Source of the DNA: Candidatus Rokuibacteriota bacterium
GTDB lineage: Bacteria; Methylomirabilota; Methylomirabilia; Rokubacteriales; CSP1-6
Direction: 5' to 3'
DNA length: 37,190 bases
Assembly (NCBI GenBank): GCA_016179875.1
Contig: JACPCH010000121.1
Span: 1-37,190 of the forward strand
The translations under genes were made by a program, and so were the position numbers. Within the stretch, counting starts at the first letter, position 1, and every line of letters starts with the position of its first letter. Below the pieces are notes generated by a model. It ran no database searches. It was not told the origin of the DNA and worked only from the letters and a program-made list of their open reading frames with translations. This document shows, piece by piece, positions 1 through 7,032 of this stretch.

Positions 1-121
1 CGGGGCAGAGTTCCTTCGGCGGGATCGCCAGCGCGCCGCACTTGCCGCAGCGCACCCCGGTCAGCTCGCCCGCGCGGGCGCGCTCGAAGAAGTGGCGCAG
101 TGTGATCACCGGCTCAGTCAC
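1..121 (-). CDS. DUF35 / OB-fold zinc-ribbon protein, N-terminal part (cut by window edge)
   Basis: Only the first 40 codons lie in the window. The GTG start at 121 overlaps the thiolase stop (GTGACTGA), so the two are translationally coupled. The peptide has the family's N-terminal helix (HFFERARAGEL, residues 10-20), followed by a rubredoxin-like zinc ribbon with Cys25, Cys28 and Cys39 (RCGKCG...ELCP). In this family the ribbon precedes an OB fold. Such proteins are usually encoded beside SCP-x-type thiolases or HMG-CoA synthases and form complexes with them, which matches the neighbour here. The assignment rests on the short ribbon motif and the context; the OB-fold half is outside the window. 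Confidence 0.8.
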   Translation of the reverse strand, partial: MTEPVITLRHFFERARAGELTGVRCGKCGALAIPPKELCP

Positions 122-1268
122 GGCCGAACAGGCTCACGAGCACGGTGGCGGTGTTGCCGCCGAGGGTGTGGGTGAGCCCCGTGCGGGCGCCGCCGACCTG
201 CCGCGCACCGGCCTCGCCGCGGAGCTGCGTGACGATCTCGGCGATCTGCGCGGCGCCCGTCGCGCCGATGGGATGCCCCTTGGCCTTGAGCCCGCCCGAC
301 GGGTTGACGGGGATCTTCCCGCCGAGGCTCGTCTCGCCCTTTTCGGCGGCGCGAGCACCCGCGCCGGGCTCGAAGAGGCCCAGGCCCTCGGTGGCGACGA
401 TCTCGGCGATGGTGAAGCAGTCGTGCAGCTCGACCACGTCCACGTCCGCGGGCCGGAGGCCGGCCTGGCGATAGGCGGCGGCCGCGGCGCGCTCGGTCGC
501 GGGCACGCGCGAGAGGTCGCGCTTGTCGCCGAGGAGCATCCAGTCCGAGGCGGCGGCGGAGGCGAGCACCCAGACGGGCCGGCGGGACCGCCGGGCGACC
601 TCCTCGGAGACGAGCACGAGGGCGGCGCCGCCGTCGGTGAAGGGGCAGCAGTCGTAGAGCTTGAGCGGGTCGGCCACGTACGCGCTCTTCATGACCTGCT
701 CGAGCGTGATCTCCTTCTGGAACTGCGCCTTCGGGTTGTGCACCCCGTGCCGGTGGTTCTTCACGGCGACGGCGGCCATCTGCTCCTCGGTCGTGCCGTA
801 CTTCGCCATGTGGGCGCGGGCGACGAGCGCGAACACGCCGGGGAAGGTGAGGCCGAGCGGCTGCTCCCAGCTCGCGTCCGAGCAGTAGGCGAAGTACTCC
901 GTCGAGTCGGCCGTGGGCACGTGCAGCACGCGCTCGGCGCCGCCGACCAGCACCACGTCGGAGACGCCGGCGGCGACCTCCATGACGGCGTGGCGGAACG
1001 CGGTGTGGGACGAGGCGCACGCGTTCTCGACGCGCGTCGTCGGGATGGCGGGCAGGCCGAGGACGGAGGCGGCCTGCGGGCCCGTGTGCAGCTGCTTCTC
1101 GGTCTCGCCCCCGACGACGTTGCCGTAGTAGAGCGCCTGGACCGCGCTCGCCGGCAGCCCGGCGTCGGCGAGCGCGTCGGCGGCGGCCTCGGCGAAGAGC
1201 TCCGCGGACGTGCGGTCGTGCCTGCCGAACTTCGTGACGCCGACGCCGATCACGGCCACTCTGCGCAT
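114..1268 (-). CDS. Thiolase-like (SCP-x / lipid-transfer type) acyl-CoA acetyltransferase family protein
   Basis: 384 aa. The ATG at 1268 is preceded by GAGGAGG at the right distance and begins with MRRVAVIGVGVTKFG, the usual thiolase N-terminus. The nucleophile is Cys84 in ENACASSHTAF. The C-terminal active-site block is PSGGLKAKGHPIGATG. The last motif reads HTLGGNTATV, without the second catalytic Cys of classical degradative thiolases, as is common in SCP-x-like members that need a DUF35 partner. That partner starts in the overlapping frame downstream. The expected role is C-C bond formation or cleavage on an acyl-CoA, for example beta-oxidation or steroid/side-chain breakdown; the substrate cannot be read from the sequence. 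Confidence 0.9.
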   Translation of the reverse strand: MRRVAVIGVGVTKFGRHDRTSAELFAEAAADALADAGLPASAVQALYYGNVVGGETEKQLHTGPQAASVLGLPAIPTTRVENACASSHTAFRHAVMEVAAGVSDVVLVGGAERVLHVPTADSTEYFAYCSDASWEQPLGLTFPGVFALVARAHMAKYGTTEEQMAAVAVKNHRHGVHNPKAQFQKEITLEQVMKSAYVADPLKLYDCCPFTDGGAALVLVSEEVARRSRRPVWVLASAAASDWMLLGDKRDLSRVPATERAAAAAYRQAGLRPADVDVVELHDCFTIAEIVATEGLGLFEPGAGARAAEKGETSLGGKIPVNPSGGLKAKGHPIGATGAAQIAEIVTQLRGEAGARQVGGARTGLTHTLGGNTATVLVSLFGRD

Positions 1269-1288
1269 GGGGCCTCCTCGTCTCCCGC

Positions 1289-1298
1289 ATGCTAGCAT
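1289..1298. promoter_or_regulatory. Perfect 10-bp palindrome between divergent genes
   Basis: ATGCTAGCAT lies in the 38-bp gap between the divergent thiolase and Gfo/Idh starts. It is markedly AT-richer than its surroundings and contains TAGCAT, which could act as a -10 element on either strand. It may be a shared promoter/operator region. No clear -35 is visible, so this is only a candidate. Confidence 0.25.
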
Positions 1299-1306
1299 CA
1301 AACTTC

Positions 1307-2284
1307 ATGGCCGCGCGAGCGCTCGCCATCCTCGGCTGCGGCTGGATCGCGCGCCGTCACGCCGCCGCCGCGCGCCGCCTCGGCATTCCCGTGCTCGCGG
1401 CGAGCCGCGACCTCGCGCGCGCCCGCGCCTTCGCGCGCGCGGTCGGCGCGCTCGACGCGTTCGGGACGTACGAGGCCGCCGTCGCCGACCCGCGGGCGCG
1501 CGCCGCGATCGTCTGCACGCCCCACGACCGCCACCTCGCCGACGCCGCGCTCGCGCTCGCGGCCGGCCGGCACGTGCTCGTCGAGAAGCCGATCGCCCGC
1601 ACGCTCGACGAGGCCGACCGCCTGATCGCGGCGGCGGCGGCGGCGGGGCGCCTGCTCATGGTCGCCGAGAACTTCCACTGGATGCCCGCGTTCCGGCGCG
1701 TGCGCGCGCTGATCGAGGGCGGGCGCCTCGGCGAGCTGCGCGAGCTCCACCTGATCGCGCGCGGCTTCCGCCAGCTGGCGGGCTGGCGGCTCGAGCCCGG
1801 CGCCGTGGGCGGGGGCGCGCTGCTCGACGGCGGGATCCATTACCTGCACAACCTGAGGTGGTGGGGCGGGGACGTGCGGCGCGTCTTCGCGTTGCGCCCC
1901 GCCCAGACGGTGAGGCTCGGGGGGGAGGACGCCGTGGACCTGCTCGCCGAGCTGCCCGGCGGGGCGGTCGGCCTCGTGGCCAATTCCCTTGCCGCGCGCG
2001 GCATCTCCCGGTTTCAATGGTCTACAGTGACCGGCACCCTGGGCACGTGCTTCGCCGACAACCGCGGCCGCTGGGTGCTCCTGCGCGGGGCCGGCGGCAC
2101 GCGGCTCTGGCTCCACGCGCGCGACACCCGGGGACACCAGGCGATGCTGAGAGCGTTCGAGCGGGCGATGGACACGGGGCGGGCCCCCGAGACCGACGGC
2201 GCGTCGGGACGGCGCGACCTCGCGCTCGTGCTGGCGGCCTACCGCTCGATCGCCGAGCGCCGGCCGGTGGAGCCCGCGTGCTGA
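1307..2284 (+). CDS. Gfo/Idh/MocA-family NAD(P)-dependent oxidoreductase
   Basis: 325 aa. The N-terminal Rossmann fold begins ALAILGCGWIARRHA (GxGxxA dinucleotide loop). The family catalytic motif is HVLVEKPIART near residue 93, with Lys in the EKP triad. The C-terminal alpha/beta dimerisation domain has the GGGALLDGGIHYLHNLRWWGG block, where the conserved Asp/His sit. The family oxidises or reduces sugars, inositols and similar polyols, usually with NAD(P); the substrate is not deducible. The ATG at 1307 starts directly on the Rossmann strand; an in-frame ATG at 1289 would add six residues and sits on the palindrome. Neither has a visible ribosome-binding site, so a leaderless transcript is possible. 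The 3' end overlaps the next gene by 7 nt. Confidence 0.87.
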   Translation: MAARALAILGCGWIARRHAAAARRLGIPVLAASRDLARARAFARAVGALDAFGTYEAAVADPRARAAIVCTPHDRHLADAALALAAGRHVLVEKPIARTLDEADRLIAAAAAAGRLLMVAENFHWMPAFRRVRALIEGGRLGELRELHLIARGFRQLAGWRLEPGAVGGGALLDGGIHYLHNLRWWGGDVRRVFALRPAQTVRLGGEDAVDLLAELPGGAVGLVANSLAARGISRFQWSTVTGTLGTCFADNRGRWVLLRGAGGTRLWLHARDTRGHQAMLRAFERAMDTGRAPETDGASGRRDLALVLAAYRSIAERRPVEPAC

Positions 2285-3912
2285 GCGAAGAAGCGCTGAT
2301 CCTCGTCGCGTTCGTGGGCGCGCTCGCCCTGCTCGTGCTCGGCGTGATGGAGCTCCTCTGGCCCTCGAAGCCGCGCCATCCGGTGCGCCGGCGCTCGCCG
2401 GCGCCGGCCCCCGGGAACGGCGGGACGAAGAAGGAGCAGGCGGTCATGCTGCCGGCGCCGCCGCCGCCCCGGCGTCGCAGCCGCGTCTCGCCCCACGCCC
2501 GGTCCCACGCCGGGCGGCCGGGCTCGATCGTCCCTCCCCAGCACGCGGGAGGGCCCGCGACGGGCGCCGCCGGCCGGAGCCTCACCCCCGTCGCCGGCCC
2601 GGCCCCGGGGGCCTCGCCGTTCGCGATCCGCGCGCCGGGCGCGGCCGCGGCGCCGGCGCCGCCCCCGGCGGCTCCGGCCGCCCCCGACGCGGGCGTGGAG
2701 GTGGCGCGCGCGCCCGCGGCCGAGCCCGCGCCCGCACCGCCCGCGGCGCCCCCGCCACCCCCGCCGCCGGCGCCGTCCCCGGCGGCGACCCCGGAGCCGG
2801 CGACGTGGCGCAAGATCGACCCGCTGCTCGTCGAGACGTGCTTCTCGCTCTACCAGGAGCGCCACTACCAGGAGATCCTGACGCTCGCGGACGAGGTGAT
2901 CCAGCGCGAGCACGAGCGCCCGCACCCGGAGAGCGCGCTCCACGACGTCGCCGCGCTCTGGTCGGTCGTCGGGCTCGCCAGGCAGGCCCTCGGCGACGAC
3001 GAGGGCGCCCGCTTCGCGCTCGAGACGGCGCTCGAGATCGCGCCCGAGGACGAGCGGGACACGTACCTCCAGCACCTCGCGGCGCTCTCGCTCTCGACGT
3101 CGCAGGCGTGGCTCGCGCGCGCCCAGAGCCACGAGACGGACGACCGCGTGGCGGCCCTCCGCGCCGCCCTCGCGTGGGCCGAGCGGGGCCTCGCCGCGGT
3201 GCCGCGGGACGCGCGCCTGCACGACGTGCAGACGACGGCGCGCGACCTCCTCTGGCCCGCCTGCGAGCAGGCGGCGCTGGCGCTGCTCCAGCGGCAGGAG
3301 TTCGAGGCGGCGCGGCAGCTCCTGCGCGGGGCGCTCGACGATCCGCAGTGCCCGGCGGCCCGCGTCGAGGGCTTCCGCGAGCTGATCGCCGGCACCTTCG
3401 GCAGCGAGGTGGGCCAGCTCACGGCCCAGGCGATCCGCAGCATGCAGGAGGCGCGCGAGTCGGAGGCGCTCGCCGCGCTCCAGCGCGCCGAGGAAATTCT
3501 GAGAACGATTCCGGACGAGGCGCTGACGTCCCAGCGGCGCGAGGAGGTCGATCAGCGCCTCTGGTGGGGTTACACGAAGCTCGGCATGCGCCGGGTGGAG
3601 GCGGGCGAGTACGAGGACGCGCTCGACCCGCTGTTCCACGCCCTCCGCTACGGCGACATCGGGCCCGACCGCCAGGCGGAGACGCGCGCCACGCTCGTGC
3701 GGGCGCTCGAGGGCGTCGCCGACGTGCGCGCGCTCGGCATCCGTCAGCTGGCCGACGGCGGCCAGGGGGACGAGGCGGTGCTGCGGACGGAGAAGCTGCG
3801 CGAGCTGCTGCGCGGCTGCGTCGAGCTGGGGCTCACCGCGGACGAGCTGTCGGTGGCGCTGGCCAGGACGCGGCGGCTCTGCGAGGAGCTCGGGATCGGG
3901 GACGTGACGTGA
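2278..3912 (+). CDS. Membrane-anchored protein with Pro/Ala-rich linker and TPR-like helical repeats
   Basis: 544 aa, not assigned to a named family. The GTG at 2278 overlaps the end of the oxidoreductase gene. Residues about 5-25 form one hydrophobic segment (ILVAFVGALALLVLGVMELL) followed by basic residues, so the bulk is probably cytoplasmic. Residues about 35-175 are low-complexity Pro/Ala/Arg. From about residue 180 to the end the protein is predicted all-helical, with pairs of roughly 34-residue units (for example YQERHYQEILTLADEVIQRE and AWAERGLAAVPRDARLHDV) that look like degenerate TPRs. A scaffolding or protein-binding role is an inference. The gene is convergent with the next one, with a 27-bp gap. 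The first part of the same frame upstream of 2278 is only a shadow of the oxidoreductase gene. Confidence 0.7.
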   Translation: MLSEEALILVAFVGALALLVLGVMELLWPSKPRHPVRRRSPAPAPGNGGTKKEQAVMLPAPPPPRRRSRVSPHARSHAGRPGSIVPPQHAGGPATGAAGRSLTPVAGPAPGASPFAIRAPGAAAAPAPPPAAPAAPDAGVEVARAPAAEPAPAPPAAPPPPPPPAPSPAATPEPATWRKIDPLLVETCFSLYQERHYQEILTLADEVIQREHERPHPESALHDVAALWSVVGLARQALGDDEGARFALETALEIAPEDERDTYLQHLAALSLSTSQAWLARAQSHETDDRVAALRAALAWAERGLAAVPRDARLHDVQTTARDLLWPACEQAALALLQRQEFEAARQLLRGALDDPQCPAARVEGFRELIAGTFGSEVGQLTAQAIRSMQEARESEALAALQRAEEILRTIPDEALTSQRREEVDQRLWWGYTKLGMRRVEAGEYEDALDPLFHALRYGDIGPDRQAETRATLVRALEGVADVRALGIRQLADGGQGDEAVLRTEKLRELLRGCVELGLTADELSVALARTRRLCEELGIGDVT

Positions 3913-3939
3913 GCGACGCGCCGCGCGCCGGCTCCGGGT

Positions 3940-4743
3940 TCACGGGGCCGACCTGGCCGACTCCGCCGCGTCGATCCCGGAGATGTGCTCGTAGCGCGCG
4001 ATGACGCGCCCGGCGCCGTCGGTCTCCAGGAGCAGCCCCTCGTCGGTCATCTCGAGCAGCGTCCCGACACGCGGTCCCGGGGCGTTCGTCACCGAGACGG
4101 CCACGCGGCGTCCCACGTGCGTCGCCGCTTCGGCCTGCCACAGCACCGTCATGGCCCGGTTGAGATCGTGGACCTCCCGGATCGCCCCGAGACCCGGGAT
4201 CGCGCGCGGGTCCGCCGCCGGCCGGCCCGCCGGCTCCGGGGCGGGGGCTGCGACAGGGGCTGCGACAGGGGCCGCAACAGGGGCCGCGATGGGGACCGCA
4301 GCGGAGGCTGCGGCAGGGACCGGGGCGGGCGCCGCAGCGGGGGCCGGGGTGGGCGCCGCGGCGGCGGCCGGGGCGGGGACCGCAGCGGGGGCCGGGGCGG
4401 GCGCGCTCGTGGGGGGCGGAGCCGGCGCGGCCCACGCCGCGCGGACCGGCGGCGCCGCCGGCACCGGTGCGGCCTGCGGCGCCGCCGGACGGGCGCCGCG
4501 CTCCACCACCTTGCCGAGCGCCGCGATGAGGTCCGACATCCGCCCCATGAGCCGGCGAAAGATGTGGAAGCCGAGGAGCGCGATCCCCAGCGCCAGGCCG
4601 AGCCCGACCTGGGCCGGGAGGCGGCCGAGCGCGTCGAGGTGGTGGAGCGTCCAGACGAAGATCATGAGGGGCACGATGGCGGTCACGGCGAACACGGCCG
4701 AGGCGGCCTGTCGCAGCGTGTTGGTCCGCGTCTTCGGCCTCAC
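3940..4743 (-). CDS. Two-TM membrane protein with Ala/Pro linker and small C-terminal beta-rich domain
   Basis: 267 aa. The GTG start at 4743 forms GTGA with the stop of the HD-GYP gene, so it is the third gene of that operon. Residues about 10-27 (AASAVFAVTAIVPLMIFVW) and 42-60 (VGLGLALGIALLGFHIF) are membrane segments. A short helix follows (RRLMGRMSDLIAALGKVVERG), then a long Ala/Pro/Val stretch. The last ~85 residues contain an alternating hydrophobic pattern (VAVSVTNAPGPRVGTLLEMTD, then GLLLETDGAGRVIARYEHISGI) that resembles an SH3/LSm-like small barrel. That fold guess is from pattern only. Operon membership suggests a link to c-di-GMP signalling; function unknown. An open frame continuing further upstream on this strand is only a shadow of the HD-GYP gene. 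Confidence 0.65.
   Translation of the reverse strand: MRPKTRTNTLRQAASAVFAVTAIVPLMIFVWTLHHLDALGRLPAQVGLGLALGIALLGFHIFRRLMGRMSDLIAALGKVVERGARPAAPQAAPVPAAPPVRAAWAAPAPPPTSAPAPAPAAVPAPAAAAAPTPAPAAAPAPVPAAASAAVPIAAPVAAPVAAPVAAPAPEPAGRPAADPRAIPGLGAIREVHDLNRAMTVLWQAEAATHVGRRVAVSVTNAPGPRVGTLLEMTDEGLLLETDGAGRVIARYEHISGIDAAESARSAP
4244..4291 (-). repeat. Four tandem 12-bp units encoding Ala-Ala-Pro-Val
   Basis: On the plus strand the units read GGGGCTGCGACA twice (4244-4267), then GGGGCCGCAACA and GGGGCCGCGATG. They sit inside a longer Ala/Pro-rich stretch (about 4220-4420). They encode the flexible linker of the small membrane protein and probably vary in copy number by slippage. Confidence 0.75.
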
Positions 4744-5792
4744 GGCTCGACGCTGCGCCGGCGGATCTCTTCGAGGAGCGCCTCGGGTACGCGGAAGAAC
4801 GACTCCACGACGACGGGGTCGAAGTGGGTGCCGGCGCAGCGCCGGATCTCCGCCTTGGCGACGTCGACGGGCTTGGCCTTCGAGTACGGGCGGTCGAAGG
4901 TCATCGCGTCGAAGGCGTCCACCACCATGAAGATCCGCGCCCCGAGCGGGATCTCCGCGCCCTTGAGGCCGCGCGGGTAGCCCGTGCCGTCCCACTTCTC
5001 GTGGTGCGACCAGACGATCGGCACGGCGCCCCGGAGGAACGGGATCTTCTCGATCAGCGCCCTGCCGATCTCCGGATGGCGCCGCATGATCGTCCACTCC
5101 TCGGGGGTGAGCGGGCCGGGCTTCAGGAGGATGGCGTCGGGGATCCCGATCTTGCCGATGTCGTGGAGCAGGACGCCGTGGGCGAGGTCGGGCTGGTCCC
5201 GCTCGGCCACGCCGTGCTCGCGCGCCGTCGCCAGCGCGTAGCCGTGCACGCGCCGCGAGTGGGCCTCGGTGCCGACGTCGCGCGTGTCGAGCGCCGAGCC
5301 GAGGGCCTCGAGCGTGGACCGGTACGTCTCCTGGAGCTCCTTGTACGCGGAGGCGAGGTCGCGCGTGGCCTCGACCACGCGACGCTCGAGCAGCTCGTGG
5401 TACTCCCGCCGCTCGATCAGGAGCTGCCGCCGCTCGAGCGCGCGCTCGGCGGCGATCAGGAGCTCGTCCACGTTGACCGGCTTCATGATGAAGTCGTACG
5501 CGCCGAGCTTCAGGCTGTCGATGGCGGTCTTCACGTCGGCCGCGCCGGTGAGGACGATCACCGCCGCGTCGCCGTCGGTCTCGCGCACCTTCTGGAGCAG
5601 CTCGATGCCCGTCATCGCCGGCATCTTGAGGTCGGTGACGGTGAGGGGCGGGCGGGCGGCGCGGAACACCTCGAGGCCCTCGCGGCCGTCGTTGGCGAGC
5701 AGGCAGTTGTAGCCGGCCGAGAGGAAGATCTGGTGGAGCACGTCCCGGACCTGGCGGTCGTCGTCGACGATCAGGATGTCGCGCTGGGCCAT
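4740..5792 (-). CDS. Response regulator with HD-GYP domain (putative c-di-GMP phosphodiesterase)
   Basis: 350 aa. The receiver domain (1-120) has the acidic pair at D10-D11, phosphoacceptor D54 (VTDLKMP), T82 and K104, so it looks phosphorylatable. A helical/coiled segment follows (about 112-160). The HD-GYP domain (about 165-345) has H210-D211 in LLHDIGKIGIPDA, then HHEKWDGTGYPRG with GYP at 271-273, so the metal site and GYP motif are intact. HD-GYP proteins hydrolyse c-di-GMP to pGpG/GMP, controlled here by the receiver. The ATG at 5792 comes one base after the GGDEF gene's stop, so synthesis and breakdown enzymes are co-transcribed. No cognate histidine kinase is adjacent. Confidence 0.92.
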   Translation of the reverse strand: MAQRDILIVDDDRQVRDVLHQIFLSAGYNCLLANDGREGLEVFRAARPPLTVTDLKMPAMTGIELLQKVRETDGDAAVIVLTGAADVKTAIDSLKLGAYDFIMKPVNVDELLIAAERALERRQLLIERREYHELLERRVVEATRDLASAYKELQETYRSTLEALGSALDTRDVGTEAHSRRVHGYALATAREHGVAERDQPDLAHGVLLHDIGKIGIPDAILLKPGPLTPEEWTIMRRHPEIGRALIEKIPFLRGAVPIVWSHHEKWDGTGYPRGLKGAEIPLGARIFMVVDAFDAMTFDRPYSKAKPVDVAKAEIRRCAGTHFDPVVVESFFRVPEALLEEIRRRSVEP

Positions 5793-5793
5793 C

Positions 5794-6774
5794 TCAGCCG
5801 ACCGGCTCCGCCGGCTGCCCGGCCGCCACCACCTGGTTCTTGCCGGCGCGCTTGGCGGTGTAGAGCGCCTCGTCGGCGGCGCGGAAGAGATCGTCGGAGG
5901 TCGCGGTGCCGGGCGTGGGCTCGTCGTCCGGCAGGCTCGCCACGCCGAAGCTCGCGGTCACCGGCTTGCCGTGCGGGAAGGGGTGGGTCGCGATGATCTG
6001 GCGGATGCGGTCGGCGTAGAGCCGCGCGCCCGCCTTGGAGGTCTCGACCAGCAGGATCGCGAATTCGTCGCCGCCGTAGCGCGAGACCACGTTGATGCCG
6101 CGCGAGTGCTTCACGAGGATCTGGGCGACCTCCCGGAGCGTCTCGTCGCCGCCCGCGTGCCCGAGCTCGTCGTTGACGCTCTTGAAGCCGTCGAGGTCGA
6201 GCACCACGACGGAGGCGGGGTGGTTGAAGCGCCGGAAGCGCGAGATCTCCTCCTCGAACCGGAGCGTGAAGAAGCGCCGGTTGTAGAGGCCGGTGACGTC
6301 GTCCTTGAACGACGTCTCCTTGAGCTTCGCGTTCGTGGCCTCGAGCTCCTTGTAGGCGCTGTCGAGCCGGGTGGCGAAGTTGTTGATGTCCGTCGTCTGC
6401 TGCTCGATCGTGGTGAGCATCGACGAGAACGACTTCATGAGCGTCCCGACCTCGTCGCTCCGGGTCACGAGGCCGGCCACGTTCGTCTGGTTCCCCATGA
6501 GCTCGGCCATCCGCGCGACCGTCCGGCCGAGGTCCCAGATGATGTACCCGCCGCCGATCATCGCGAGCATGGTCGAGAGGAGGAGCGCCGTGAGGCCGTA
6601 GAACGCGACCGTCTCGGAGGCGTGCAGCGCGGGCAGGACGAAGCCGTGGACGACGTACGTGAGGACGAGCAGGGGCAGCACCGACGACAGCGCGAGCGCC
6701 AGGAGGACCTTCCGCTTCAGCCGCCGTCCCGCGAAGGCGACGTCGGGAGACGCCTCGCTTGGCATAGCCCGCAT
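5794..6774 (-). CDS. Membrane GGDEF-domain diguanylate cyclase with HAMP-like linker
   Basis: 326 aa from ATG 6774 (MRAMPSEA). A second ATG at 6765 is equally plausible, since neither has a good ribosome-binding site. Two membrane segments (VLLALALSSVLPLLVLTYVV and a second, GLTALLLSTMLAMIGGGYI) enclose a short external loop. A HAMP-like region follows (LGRTVARMAEL...SDEVGTLMKSFSSM), then a coiled coil and a GGDEF domain. The active-site loop SRYGGDEFAI is intact, with DLDGFKSVNDELGH upstream, so c-di-GMP synthesis is likely. The inhibitory I-site position reads RGIN instead of RxxD, which suggests loss of product feedback. It is the first gene of a three-gene operon with the HD-GYP regulator. 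Frame extending upstream of 6774 is a shadow of tusA. Confidence 0.9.
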   Translation of the reverse strand: MRAMPSEASPDVAFAGRRLKRKVLLALALSSVLPLLVLTYVVHGFVLPALHASETVAFYGLTALLLSTMLAMIGGGYIIWDLGRTVARMAELMGNQTNVAGLVTRSDEVGTLMKSFSSMLTTIEQQTTDINNFATRLDSAYKELEATNAKLKETSFKDDVTGLYNRRFFTLRFEEEISRFRRFNHPASVVVLDLDGFKSVNDELGHAGGDETLREVAQILVKHSRGINVVSRYGGDEFAILLVETSKAGARLYADRIRQIIATHPFPHGKPVTASFGVASLPDDEPTPGTATSDDLFRAADEALYTAKRAGKNQVVAAGQPAEPVG

Positions 6775-6778
6775 TATA
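6773..6778 (-). promoter_or_regulatory. TATAAT overlapping the first ATG of the GGDEF gene
   Basis: The minus strand carries a perfect TATAAT that overlaps the ATG at 6774. A start site about 7 nt downstream would place ATG 6765 at or near the 5' end, implying a leaderless message from 6765. No recognisable -35 is present. The same AT-rich 20-bp patch separates this gene from the divergent tusA. Confidence 0.35.
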
Positions 6779-6795
6779 GGCGAAAATACCCGACG

Positions 6796-7032
6796 ATGCC
6801 TGCGGTGGCGGCAAAGAAAATCGACTGCGTGGGGCTGTTCTGCCCGGTCCCGATCCTCCGGACGCGGGACGCCCTGCGACGGCTGGCGGTGGGCGAGCTG
6901 CTCGAGGTGACGGCCGACGATCCCGCGGCGCCCGCCGACATGCAGAGCTGGACGGCCCGCACCGGTCACGCGCTCGTGGAGGTCGAGAAGCATGGCCCGG
7001 TTTTCCGGTTTGTCGTCCGCAAGACCCGCTAG
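6796..7032 (+). CDS. tusA: TusA/SirA-family sulfur carrier protein
   Basis: 78 aa, the normal length for the family. The N-terminal signature is KIDCVGLFCPVPILRTRDAL, with the persulfide-accepting Cys16 in the CPxP motif. TusA-like proteins accept sulfane sulfur from a cysteine desulfurase or rhodanese and pass it on for tRNA thiolation, molybdopterin or sulfur metabolism. The ATG at 6796 has no obvious Shine-Dalgarno and lies 21 bp from the divergent GGDEF start, so it may be leaderless. Its 3' end overlaps the NifS-like gene by 41 nt, supporting joint function. There is an extra Cys at residue 11. The family assignment is firm; the physiological acceptor is unknown. Confidence 0.88.
   Translation: MPAVAAKKIDCVGLFCPVPILRTRDALRRLAVGELLEVTADDPAAPADMQSWTARTGHALVEVEKHGPVFRFVVRKTR

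Noticed and set aside
42-1295. 417-aa plus-strand open frame over the thiolase
   Set aside because: Antisense shadow without motifs; the minus-strand thiolase in the same interval has complete active-site blocks.
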